From: DASSUW01 sp963806395 | GTDB lineage: Bacteria > Actinomycetota > Thermoleophilia > Solirubrobacterales > Solirubrobacteraceae | Direction: 5' to 3' | NCBI GenBank assembly: GCA_963806395.1 | Contig: CAWDYI010000002.1 | Location: 1 to 64,000 of the forward strand | DNA: 64,000 bases | Part shown: positions 19,801 to 29,384 of the stretch, piece after piece | Layout of the letters: each line of letters begins with the position of its first letter | How positions within the stretch are numbered: position 1 is the first letter of the stretch | Program-made: the position numbers and the translations under genes | The notes under the pieces: generated by a model | What the model was told of the DNA's origin: nothing | Databases searched by the model: none | Seen by the model: only the letters and a program-made list of their open reading frames with translations

Positions 19801-22524
19801 CCGCTGCCCGCCGGCCAGCGCCGGATGCCGCTCTACCCGTTCATGTTCCTGCTGCCGGACGGCCGCGTCGTCGATGCCGGTCCCGACCTGCAGACCCGCA
19901 CGCTGAACACGACGACGGGCCAGTGGACCAACGTGACCACGAGCCAGGTCGACGGCCACAGCGCGGTCATGTACCGGCCCGGCAAGATCCTCAAGTCGGG
20001 CACCTGGGCCGACGTCGACTACCCGGGCATCCAAGCGACCAACCGCGCCCAGACGATCGACTTCAACCAGGGCAGCCCGACATGGCAGGACACGGCGCCG
20101 ATGCACAAGGGGCGCGCGTACCACACGCTGACCGCGCTGCCGGACGGCACCGTGCTCGCGAGCGGCGGCGGCAGCGAGAGCGACGGCGTCGACCACAGCA
20201 AGGCCGTGTTCCCGGTCGAGATCTGGAACCCGGACACGGGTCAGTGGACCGAGGGCGCATCGCACCAGCGTGCGCGCCTCTATCACTCATCCGCGCTGCT
20301 GCTACAGGACGGACGCGTGCTGCTGGCCGGTGGCGGCGCCTTCGCCGGGGCCCAGAACGAGAGCAACGCGGAGATCTACTCGCCGCCGTACCTGTTCAAG
20401 GGGCCGCGGCCGTCGATCACCGGCGCTCCGGCGCAGATCAACCTCGGCCAGAGCTTTACGGTCAACACACCCGACGCCGCGGACGTCGAGCAGATGTCGC
20501 TGGTGCGTATGGGCTCGGTCACGCACAACTTCGACATGGACCAGCGCTTCCAGTACCTGCCCACCACGCAGACGGGGACCGGGACCGTCAGCGTCGACGC
20601 GCCGAGCAACATCAACGTGGCGCCGCCCGGCTGGTACTACCTCTTCGCCGTCAGCGACGAGGGCGTGCCCTCCGTCGGCCGGATCATCCAGATCCGGCAG
20701 CCGACGAGCGACACCCAGGCGCCGGGCGCGCCGGGCAACCTCACGGCCACCGTCCAGAACGCGACGGACGTGCGGCTCAACTGGACCGCCGCGACCGACA
20801 ACGTGGGGATCGCCGAGTACCGCGTCCACCGCTCCGCGACCACCGGCTTCACGCCCTCGGCGGCCAACCGGATCGCCACCGTGTCCGGCTCGACGCTGAC
20901 CTACACCGACCCGGGCCGGCCGGTCGGGACGTGGTACTACCAGGTGGTCGCGGCAGACGCGGCCGGCAACGCCGGCACCTCCTCGCTCGAGGAGGACGCG
21001 ACGATCGTGCCCGACACGACGCCGCCGACCGTGTCCGTCACCGCGCCGGCCGCCTCGGCGACCGTCTCCGGGGCCACCGTCTCGCTGGCCGCGACCGCGG
21101 CGGACAACCGCGGGGTGGCCTCCGTCCAGTTCAGGATCGACGGGAGCAACGTCGGCAGCGCCGATACGAGCTCGCCCTACTCGCTGACCTGGGACAGCCG
21201 TACGGTCGCCGACGGGCCGCACACGGTGACCGCCGTGGCGACCGACACGGCGACCTTGCAGACCACGTCGGCGTCCGTGGCGATCACGGTCAACAACGCG
21301 CCGGCACCCGATACGCAGGCGCCGACGGCCCCGAGCGGGCTGACGGCGGCCGGCGCGACGAATTCGGTCCAGCTCAACTGGACCGCCGCGAGCGACAACG
21401 TGGCCGTGGTCCGTTACAACGTGCACCGGAGCACGGTGGCCGGGTTCACGCCGTCCGCCGCCAACCGGATCGCGCAGCCGACGAGCACGTCGTACCCCGA
21501 TCCGGGACTCGCCGGCGGCGACTACTACTACCGCGTGACCGCCCAGGACGCGGCCGGCAACGTCGGTCCGCCGACGGCCGAGGTCAGGGGCACGGTCGAC
21601 GCCACGGCGCCCGCGGTCTCGGTGACCGCCCCGGCCGGAGGCTCGACCGTCTCCGGCACGATCTCGGTCACCGCCACCGCGACCGACGCGATCGGCGTGG
21701 CCGGCGTGACGTTCCGGATCGACGGGACCGCGCTCGGGGCCGAGGACACGAGCAGCCCGTACAGCGCGTCGTGGAACACGGCGACGGCGTCCAACGGGAG
21801 CCATACGGTGACCGCGGTGGCGCGCGACGCGGCCGGCAACAGCACGACGTCGGCGCCGGTGACGGTCACCGTGTCCAACACCGCGCCCAGCCCCACCGGT
21901 CTCGTGGCGGCACTCGGCTTCGACGAGGCGTCCGGGACAGCGGCGACCGACAGCTCGGGCTCGGGCAACGCCGGCACGATCTCCGGTGCCACGCGCTCGG
22001 CCACGGGCAGATTCGGCGGTGCCCTCACATTCGACGGCGTCAACGACATCGTGACGGTCGCGGACTCTGGCTCGCTCGACCTGACCACCGGCATGACGCT
22101 CGAGGCGTGGGTACGGCCGTCGGTGCTCGGCGGCTGGCGGACCGTGCTCCTCAAGGAGCGCCCGGGCGGCCTGGTCTACGCCCTCTACAGCAACGAGGAC
22201 GGCAACCGGCCGAGCGTCCACTCGTTCATCGCGGCCAGCGAGTTCGACACGCGCGGCACGGCCCAGGTCGCGGCCAACACGTGGACGCACATCGCCGCCA
22301 CGTACGACGGCCTCAACCTGCGGCTCTACATCAACGGGACGCAGGCGTCCAGCCGCGCCCTGAGCGGAGGGATGTCGGCGTCCACCGGCGCCCTGCGGAT
22401 CGGCGGCAACCAGATCTGGCCCGAGTGGTTCTCCGGCATGATCGACGAGGTGCGCGTCTACAACCGCGCCCTGTCCGCGGTCGAGGTGACCGCGGACATG
22501 AACCGTCCCGTCACCGGCGGCTGA
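13806..22524 (+). CDS. Giant secreted protein: dimethylformamidase-like, LamG repeats, copper-radical (galactose/glyoxal) oxidase (one frameshift)
   Basis: About 2,900 aa, from ATG overlapping the upstream stop. Order: signal peptide; FN3; dimethylformamidase-like region with SGVHDEYYSAAM and TGSNEVYWKVRF; Big_5; then modules of Big_7 Ig, LamG (opening LVAAYGFEE) and FN3, with LamG at about 16.25, 17.46, 18.68 and 21.90 kb. At 19.32-20.70 kb sits a kelch propeller plus DUF1929 Ig-like cap, the AA5 galactose/glyoxal oxidase architecture. The copper-radical residues are all present: RNLFCAAH (Cys of the thioether), RGRWYPTAT (partner Tyr), RARLYHSSA (axial Tyr and His), GSVTHNFDMDQR (second His). 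The reading frame shifts once near 16144, where dropping one base joins WNVS to MSAGLHTV; probably a sequencing insertion. Likely oxidises sugar or aldehyde groups outside the cell. Confidence 0.85.
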
Positions 22525-22540
22525 GCCGGCGACGGGACGG
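22503..22540. terminator. Hairpin over the stop codon between convergent genes
   Basis: A 16-bp inverted repeat (22503-22518 with 22525-22540, one mismatch) has the stop codon of the giant oxidase gene in its 6-base loop. It sits between convergent genes 36 bases apart and lacks a T-run, so it is a plausible bidirectional terminator or mRNA 3'-end stabiliser. Confidence 0.6.
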
Positions 22541-22560
22541 AGCTGCTCGGTGGCTGCGCG

Positions 22561-24341
22561 CTACTGCCAGGTGCAGCGAATCGTTCGCGACGGCCGCCCG
22601 GAGACGTTGCCGGCCGCATCGACGGCGCGCACGGAGAGCGCCGGCGTGGTGGAGCAGTCGGTGATCCCGGTGACCGTGTAGCTCGTCCCCGTGGCGTCCC
22701 CGACCTGGGTCCCGTCCCTGAACACCTCGTACGAGACCGCGCCGCTGTTGTCGGTCGACGCGCTCCAGTTGAGCTGGATCGACGTGGCCGTCGCGCCGCT
22801 GACCGTGAGGTTCCCCGGCGCGGTCGGCGCCTGGGTGTCGTTCGCCGAGCAGGCGGCGGTGCTCGTGGTGCCGCTCGCCTCGGCGCGGTTGGACTCGTTG
22901 CCGGCGGCGTCGACGGCCGTCAGGCCGATCGTGTAGCTCGTGCCGCACGCCAACCCGGTCACGCTGTAGGACGTACCGGTCGTCGTGCCGGCCTGCGTGC
23001 CGTTCCGATACAGGCGGTAGCCGGTCACACCGATGTTGTCCGTCGTCGCGTTCCAGCGCACGCCGATGCTCGTCTGGGTCGCCGTCGTCCACGCCATTCC
23101 CTGCGGGACCGCAGGCGCCTGCGTGTCGTCGTCCTCGTCGTCCGGATCGGGAGTGGGAGTCGGAGTCGGAGTGGATGCGCCGCCGCCGTACTCGTACGCG
23201 CCGGCGTCGGGCAGGCCGTTACGGGCGTTGCCCGCGCGGTCGGTCGCCGGATAGTCGTTCGGGTTGCCGCGGTCGATCGCCGGTGAGCCCGCCTTCAGCC
23301 GCCAGTCATGCGCGGCCGGGTTCTGGAAGAACGACTTGACGTTGGACGCCTGCCGGTCGGTCGACCCGCACGTGCGCTGCGTCCACACGTTGTAGGAGTA
23401 CGCCACGCCGCTCTTGCACGTCGACGCGAGCCCGATGTTGCCGACCATCTTGGAGTTCACGACGTTCGCCGTATCGAGCGCGACCTCGCTCTCGAACGTG
23501 TTGTTGCGGAACGTGAACGTGTCCATCGTGTTGATGTGCGCCGGCGACCATCATCGAATACGGCGCGTTCTGACCGTTCCACTGCTTGGTCGTCTCGAAC
23601 ACGTTGTTCTCGATCACGTGGTTACGCGGCGACGTGCCCGACAGATGCGTCACGAACAACCCGAAGTACGCGCAATTGCGGAACAGCGAATTGCTTGATC
23701 GTCAGGCCCTGCACATCACCCGCCCACACGCACTCCGTATGGACCTGCGAATCGGTCGCCGTCGCGTCATGGAAGTCGACGCCGTCGAACGTCACGTTGA
23801 CCGAGCTCGGCGACGAGCCGATCTTCACCGTCGCGTCGTTGTTGCGCGGCCCGATGCTCCCGCCCTGCACGAGCAGGTCACGCACGTTGTTGATCCACAT
23901 CCCGCCGGTCGTCACGTTGGCGACCGTGACCCCGGTCGCCTGCGTCGAGCCCGCGTCGACGTTCACGTACGTCGCCGTCACGTCGCGGACCGTCACGTGG
24001 CTGCCGTCGATGTTCAGGGTGCCCACCGACACGTTCGCGCCCATCGCCGGCCGGAACTGCACCGCCGGAGCCGCCCGCCCGCCGACCGCCGGGATCGACT
24101 GGCCGCCGTAGCTGCCACCGGCCATCTCCACAACATCGCCGGCAGCCGCCGCGCGGTAGCCGCGGTCGAACGACCGGCACGGAGCCATCGCCGTGCACGC
24201 CGCGGCGTCGTTGCCCGACGGACTCAGGTATCGGGTGGCGGCGGCGGCGGTGCTCGGCACCGCCGCGGTCGCTGCTGTAGCAAGCAGCACGACAATCATC
24301 TGCCGCCGGCCGAAGGCACGGCGCATCACTGCACGAGACAT
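22561..24341 (-). CDS. Secreted right-handed parallel beta-helix protein with two FN3 domains (copy B; two frameshifts)
   Basis: Start ATG at 24341 preceded by AAGGGAGG. The signal peptide ends near STAAAATRYLSPSG; the beta-helix region (about 40-400) contains repeated turns such as VTVRDVTATYV, GGSIGPRNNDATVKIGSS, FDGVDFHDATATD and the family box HTECVWAGDVQGLT. A Thr-Pro/Asp linker leads to two FN3 domains, ending RTIRCTWQ. Frame breaks near 23693 and 23540 are each repaired by dropping one base, judged against the near-identical paralogue at 47007-48916. This fold is common in polysaccharide lyases, epimerases and surface adhesins; no catalytic assignment is made. It lies downstream of copy A (24563-26378) on the same strand. 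Confidence 0.8.
23176..23735 (-). repeat. Near-identical inverted repeat, arm 1 (beta-helix copy B)
   Basis: The reverse complement of this stretch matches 47615-48175 almost exactly: by eye about 5 differences over the 370 bases at 23185-23560 and slightly more over the next 150, plus the two single-base insertions that break this copy's frame. The similarity falls away at the Pro-rich linker on one side and before the HTECVWAG codons on the other. The arms are inverted with about 24 kb between them. Confidence 0.85.
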
Positions 24342-24500
24342 CTGACCCTCCCTTGATTACGACGTACCGCGCCCGCCGCGCGTCAAGCGCTGGGGTGGCG
24401 TCGCGTGGCCGAGCGTCCCCCTGCCTGGGGGTGATAACCCGACCTGACCCGTCCCGTCCTGGGACGACGCATATCCCCTGCGCGGCCAAGAGGGTATCGA
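24342..24500 (-). promoter_or_regulatory. Structured leader of beta-helix copy B
   Basis: Intergenic sequence read on the minus strand: a possible -10 (GATATG, about 24468), a hairpin with CGTCCC/GGGACG arms and a 5-base loop, a CCCCC/GGGGG hairpin (24414-24428), then AAGGGAGG before ATG 24341. The leader is about 120 bases and looks folded. It does not match a riboswitch class that I recognise. Confidence 0.4.
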
Positions 24501-24532
24501 CCGCCGGGCGCGAGATGTCGCGCGCCCGGCGG
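24501..24532 (-). terminator. GC-rich terminator hairpin after beta-helix copy A
   Basis: Perfect 12-bp arms (24501-24512 and 24521-24532) with an 8-base loop, 30 bases beyond the stop of the 24563-26378 gene. No clear T-run, as is common in high-GC actinobacteria. Confidence 0.6.
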
Positions 24533-24562
24533 CCGGACCGGTTTCTGGCTAGCCGTTGAGGG

Positions 24563-26378
24563 CTACTGCCAGGTGCAGCGAATCGTTCGCGTCGGCCGCG
24601 CGGAGACGTTGCCCGCGGGGTCGATCGCGCGCACCGAGAGCACCGGCGCGGTGGAGCAGTTGGTGAGGCCCGAGAACGTATAGCTCGTCCCCGTGGCGTT
24701 CCCGACCTTGGTTCCGTCCTTGAACACTTCGTACGAAACCGAACCGCTGTTATCGGTCGAGGCGGTCCAGTTCAGCGCGATCGCGCTGGCGGTGGCGCCG
24801 CTGACCGTGAGGTTGCCCGGTGCGGTCGGCGGGGTGGTGTCGGGCGCCGGCGAGCACGCTGCCGTGCTCGTGGTGCCGGTCGCCGCGGGGCGGTAGGACT
24901 CGTTGCCCGCAGCGTCCACGGCCGTCAGGCCGATCGAGTAGCTGGTCCCGCACGTGCCGGTGACGGTGTACGCGAGGCTCGTCGTGGTCCCCACGAGCGT
25001 GCCGTTGCGATACAGGCGATAGCCCGTGACACCGACGTTGTCGGTCGACGCGTTCCAGCGCACGCCGATGCCGGTCTGGGTCGTGGTCGTCCACGCCATT
25101 CCCTGCGGGATCGACGGCGCCTGCGTGTCGGCTCCGGGTGTCGGAGTCGGCGTGGGCGTCGGGGTCGGCGTCGGCGTCGGAGTCGGCGTCGGCGTCGGGG
25201 TCGGGGTCGGGGTGCCGCCGGCGAACTCGTGCGCTCCGGCGTCGGCGATGCCGTTACGCGTGGCACCGACGCGGTCGCGTGATCGTGTAGTCGGTCGGGC
25301 TGGCCTTGTCGATCGCCGGCGAGCCGGAGGTCAGGCGCCAGTCGTGCGCGCCGGGGTTCACGAAGAACTGCTTGGCGTTCGGCGCGTGCAGGTCGGTCGA
25401 CGAGCAGGCGCGGTTCGTCCACACGTTGTAGGCGTACGTGACGCCGCTCTTGCAGGACGCCGCGACGCCGATGTTGCCGACCATCTTTGTGTTGATGACG
25501 GTCGACGGTCCGAGCGCGACCTCAGCCTCGAACGTGTTGTTGCGGAACGTGAAGTTCTCCATCCGGGTGAGGTGCTCGGCGACCATCATCGAGTAGATCG
25601 CGGGCTGGCCGCTCGACTGCATGGTGTGCTCGAAGATGTTGTTCTCGATCAGCACGTTCTTGGGCTCGGTGCCCAGGTAGTGCGTGATGAAGAGCCCGAA
25701 GTACGCGCAGTTGCGGAACAGCGAGTTCTTGACCGTCAGGCCCTGAACGTCGCCGGCCCACAGGCACTCTGTATGAACGGAGGCGTCGGTCGCCGTCGCG
25801 TCGTGGAAGTCGACGCCGTCGAACGTCACGTTGTACGACATCGGGGAGGAGCCGATCTTGACCGTCGCGTCGTTGTTGCGCGGTCCGATGCTCCCGCCCT
25901 GCACGACGAGGTCGCGGGCGTTGCTGATCCACATCCCGCCGGTGTTGACGTTGACGATCTTGGCGCCGATGACCTGCGTCGAGCCGGCGTCGAAGTTCAC
26001 GAACGGGGTCGTCACGTTGCGAACCGTCACGTGGTTGCCGTCGATGCTCAGGCTGCCCGACACCGTGACGCTGGCGCCGATCGCCGGCCGGAACTCGACC
26101 GCCGGGAGCGCGCGTCCTGCGATAGCCGGGATCGTCTGGCCGCCGTAGGTGCCGCCGGCCATCTCGACCACGTCGCCCGGAGCTGCCTGGCGGTAGCCGC
26201 GGTCGAAGGACTTACACGGAGCCACAGAGGTACAGGCTGCCGTGTCCGAGCCCATCGGGCTGATGTACTTCGTCGCCGCGGAGGCCGCCGCGGGAAGTGC
26301 AGCCATGGCCCCGGCTGTGATCAGCCCAGCAACCATCGCTCGCCGGCCTGAGGCACGGCGAATCCTTGCACGGAACAT
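24563..26378 (-). CDS. Secreted right-handed parallel beta-helix protein with two FN3 domains (copy A; one frameshift)
   Basis: ATG at 26378; signal peptide ends near PAAASAATKYISPMG. The beta-helix region carries FDGVDFHDATATD, HTECLWAGDVQGLTV, NSLFRNCAYFGLFITH and FRNNTFEAEVALG, then a hexanucleotide-repeat Thr-Pro linker (25136-25214) and two FN3 domains ending RTIRCTWQ. The frame breaks near 25278: dropping one base turns TITRPRRCHA into a path that continues TDRVGATRNG, matching the paralogues. Closest relative in the window is the 44773 protein (shared HYLGTE and KNVLIENNIFE). Family function is unknown; extracellular by signal peptide. Confidence 0.8.
25136..25214 (-). repeat. Thr-Pro linker microsatellite
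   Basis: About a dozen hexamers of the form GTCGGN (plus strand), coding (TP)n on the minus strand between the beta-helix and FN3 parts. Slippage-prone; a length-variable stalk in a secreted protein. Confidence 0.8.
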
Positions 26379-26878
26379 GCGTCATTTCCCTTCGTTGTAA
26401 GACGCCCGCCCGCCTGGGCTTGACACGGCCGGAGTCCGCCTCGGAAGGCGTTCAGTGGCCGGTGCTACGGCGTCTCAATCGCGAAAGGTTGACCCCCGAT
26501 CGGCTCCTGGGTTCTCAACGCACCAGGTGACGTTCCCATCCATGGGAACGGTGAGAGCGCCTGTCCGGTTCCGCGTTGACATGCTGCCCCTGCGTCCGGA
26601 ACGGCGATATATGGCACCGTGTTCTTCCGGGTCATCGACTCCTGCTCCACAGCCTTGAGCCCACCGTGATCTGGTGGACGGATGGAGCGGTGCTCTGACC
26701 CGCAACTGGTGTGAGGAGTGGCTGCCCCGTCCTTCGAGTCAGCCCAAGCCCACCGAGTGCCGCGGTTGAATGACCAGTCCGCCAGGTCCGATCCTCCGCC
26801 GACCGCGGCGAGGTGGTACTTCCCATAACGTGGATGCCCGCTGCCGCCCGGTCGAAACCTTCTGGGCGCGAACGACTG
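26379..26878. other. 500-base non-coding stretch with leader hairpin
   Basis: Upstream of the beta-helix copy A gene on the minus strand and downstream of the polymerase gene. It holds a perfect 9-bp hairpin with a 2-base loop at 26531-26550, a possible -10 (CATATAT, about 26609-26615), and nothing that looks like a gene: the short open frames here have no ribosome site or family features. A weak CGCCG/CGGCG hairpin near 26797-26810 may end the polymerase transcript. Confidence 0.4.
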
Positions 26879-28382
26879 CTAAGCGGCCGCCGGAACGGCG
26901 GCGGAGCGCTCCTTGTGCAGGTGGACGGCGACACCCGAGATGCCGATCAGGACGAACGCGAGGAACGTCACCTGCGTGAACGAGAAGGCGTCGTAGGTGA
27001 GCATCCCGAGGGCGTACGAGCCGATCGCGGCGGCGAGTGCCGCCGCCAGCCAGCCGTCGGCGCTCGAGTCGCGCTTGGCGAGCCGCCCGAGGCGTCGCAC
27101 GATGCTGACGTAGAGCCAGATCAGCGCGAGGAAGCCGACGGCTCCGAGCTCGAGCAACTGGCCCAGCCACTCGTCGTCGAGGATCCGGGCGTTCTGGAGC
27201 TTGTCGTTGGGGCTCGAGAGCCGGGTGCCGAAGCCCTGGCCGAAGATCGGAGTCCGCGACCACTCACTGCAGGCTCGGCCCGAGGTCGGCCACGCGCCCT
27301 GCTCCGGTGCCCTGGGCGTACGACTGCTCGGCCACCAGCCCGTTCTCCGGGAACAGGATCGCGCGGAACGTGCCGAGCGTCCCGGGCATCGCGACCTGCA
27401 CGACGACGGCGAGCGGGAGCAGCAGCGGGAGCAGGCGGATCGTCTCCTGGCGCTTGAGCCAGAAGAAGATCAACAGCTCGACCAGGAGCATCACCGCGGC
27501 GGTCCGCGAGCCGGTCGCGAGCGCGCCCATGGTGAGCGTCGCGGCGGCCACCAGCCAGATGCGCTCCCCGCGCCGGCGGAACAGGTAGATCGCGAGCGGG
27601 AGCAGCATGACGAGCATCGCGCCGAGCGCGATCGGATGCTCGGCGGACGCCGTCGTGCGCACCGCCGTGCCGCGGCTCAGCGTGTCGAGCGCCGTCGGAT
27701 CGAGCCGGAAGATCGGGACGATGCGGTCGATGTGGTTGAACGGGTTGAAGTGCGTGCGCCACTCGATGATCGAGAACAGCGCGACGACCGCCCCACCGCC
27801 GACGATCAGCATCAGCGTCCGGTCGACGTCGCGCCGCGTGCGCAGCGCGCTCGCGACGAAGTAGATGATCAGCAGGAAGCTCGCGAACAGCCACAGCTTC
27901 TTGACGACCTCGGGGGTCAGGCCCTGCCCCACGACCCGCGGGAGGTTGAGCGCGAGCGAGCCGGCGATCGCGACCAGGTAGAGGACGAGCGGCCCCTCGG
28001 TGCCGGTACGACGCCAGCGCACCTTGGGATCGACGAGCAGCGCAGCGAGCCAGACCAGCAGCACGACGGCGACGAGGATCCGGTACGGCTCGAGCTGGAT
28101 CGGCAGCCCGCTGTTGACCACGAACCGCCGGATCGGGACGAACAGGATCACGACCAGCACGTAGCCGAGCATCGTCTGCCACGCGAGCAGATAGCGCTGC
28201 CAGGCGATGACCACGAGGCTGGCCGTCGCCAGCGCCAGGAGCGGATTGGCCTGGACGCGGGCCGCGGCGGCCAGCAGCATCACGACTCCGACGGCGGCGA
28301 GGCCCCACAGGAACAGGCGCTCGTGGCGCCGGCGTTCGTCGTCGCCGGGGACTCCCGACAGGCTGACTGCCGGTGCGCTCAC
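26879..28382 (-). CDS. O-antigen-ligase/polymerase-family membrane protein (Wzy-like; one frameshift)
   Basis: About 500 aa. Start GTG 28382 overlaps the Wzz-like stop (GTGA). Ten or more membrane helices, a long extracytoplasmic loop before the C-terminal helices, and the conserved ATGSRTAAVMLLVELL-type segment of the O-antigen ligase/Wzy family. The frame breaks near 27270: the first reading ends GPSLQ, and dropping one base continues EWSRTPIFGQGFGTRLSSPND, the loop motif expected in these polymerases, followed by LELGAVGFLALIW. Joins undecaprenyl-linked repeats outside the membrane, or ligates polymer to an acceptor. Paired with the Wzz-like gene just upstream. Confidence 0.85.
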
Positions 28383-29228
28383 CGGTACGGCGGCCGACCC
28401 GCCCGGTCGTCCGGGTCGGCCACATGGCCGCCGTATCCGTCGCCGTTCCACGACGACGCGCCGACCGGAGCGGCGAACTCGTGCAGGTGCGCCGGATCGA
28501 GATCCGGCACGTCATAGCTGTCGTCGAACGCGTTGGACGGCCGCGACCGAATGCTCTCGAGGATGTGGGCGGCCGCGAGCCCGGCGATGACGCATAGCAG
28601 CAGGGCGAGCACCGAGGGCATCAGCGACGGGCCCGACATGAGCACCGGCGCGGCCGGCCGCTTGAGGACGCCCAACTGGATCCGCTGGGCCTCGGGGATC
28701 TTGTTCGCGCGCTGATCGCGGGTCAGCGTGTCGCGGAAGGCCTCGTACGCGTGGACGTTGAGCTGCACCGCGCCCTTCGCCGAGCCGGCCAGCGTGGTCA
28801 GCTTGATGATCGGCAGGAACGTCGTGCCGTTGCCGGTGGCGTCGAACGGCAGCGCCTCGATCTGCTCGCGGTCGGGCTTCTCCGGCAGGCTCTGTAGGAC
28901 GCGGTCGCTGTTGGACAGCACCGAGTAGAGCATCGCCAGGCTCGCGAGCCGGCCCGGGATCCGCGAACGTCTGCTCGGGAGCCTGGGCGGGCGTGGTCCC
29001 CTCACCCGGCAGAGCCACAGGCGGCAGCGTGACGCGGCACTCCGGGCAGCCGGGCTGCGTCACGAGGATCTGCGACTCGCTGCTCCAGCTCTCGACACCG
29101 CGCCGCTCGAGGCCGGACGGACCGACCTTGTAGGCAGCGAGGACGGCGAGCGCGATCCCGAGGAGGCACGCCGCGATGACGATACGGCGAAACCGCCAGG
29201 CGACAGCAAGATGGCGGGCAAGGTTCAT
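28379..29228 (-). CDS. Wzz-like chain-length/polysaccharide co-polymerase membrane protein (one frameshift)
   Basis: About 282 aa. ATG 29228, with a TAGAGT -10-like box only 7 bases before it, suggests a leaderless transcript. An N-terminal helix (RIVIAACLLGIALAVLAAY) and a C-terminal helix (LMPSVLALLLCVIAGLAAAHI) flank an extracytoplasmic domain, the Wzz topology; no Walker motifs, so no fused tyrosine kinase. The domain has an uncommon CPEC pair after ILVTQPG, where relatives usually lack Cys. The frame breaks near 28958 in a run of three G, repaired by dropping one base (FADPGRLASLAML). Expected to set polymer length with the Wzy-like protein whose start it overlaps. Confidence 0.8.
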
Positions 29229-29242
29229 GTCGACGACTCTAG

Positions 29243-29323
29243 GCCCGCATCGGCCCTTGGGAGGCGCCGAACGGCCAGGTCTTGCCGAACGGGCAGTCCC
29301 GGACCTGAACCATCGGCCAGGAC
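29243..29323. promoter_or_regulatory. Divergent control region with repeated CCGAACGGCCAGG-type motif
   Basis: Between the leaderless-looking Wzz gene (minus) and a beta-helix gene (plus). Copies of a partly palindromic motif: GCCGAACGGCCAGGT at 29266, GCCGAACGGGCAGTC at 29284, ACCATCGGCCAGGA at 29309, and a weaker CGCATCGGCCC near 29247. The same motif recurs at 32315 and twice at 37461-37524, in the other two divergent promoter regions of the cluster. Likely binding site of a shared regulator. Confidence 0.6.
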
Positions 29324-29384
29324 AGTCGATCAGGCGTCCAGTTCGAGGCTGGACGAGGCGCTCAGACCGGCAGAGTGGAGGGGC

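Noticed and set aside
24342..24500. c-di-GMP riboswitch in the leader of beta-helix copy B
   Set aside because: GGGGACGC is present but the partner GCAAACC half is not, and the stems do not match the class.
25136..25214. Short regular repeats that could suggest a CRISPR array
   Set aside because: Units are 6 bases without spacers and code an in-frame Thr-Pro linker; the same holds for 45941-46080 and 48170-48256.
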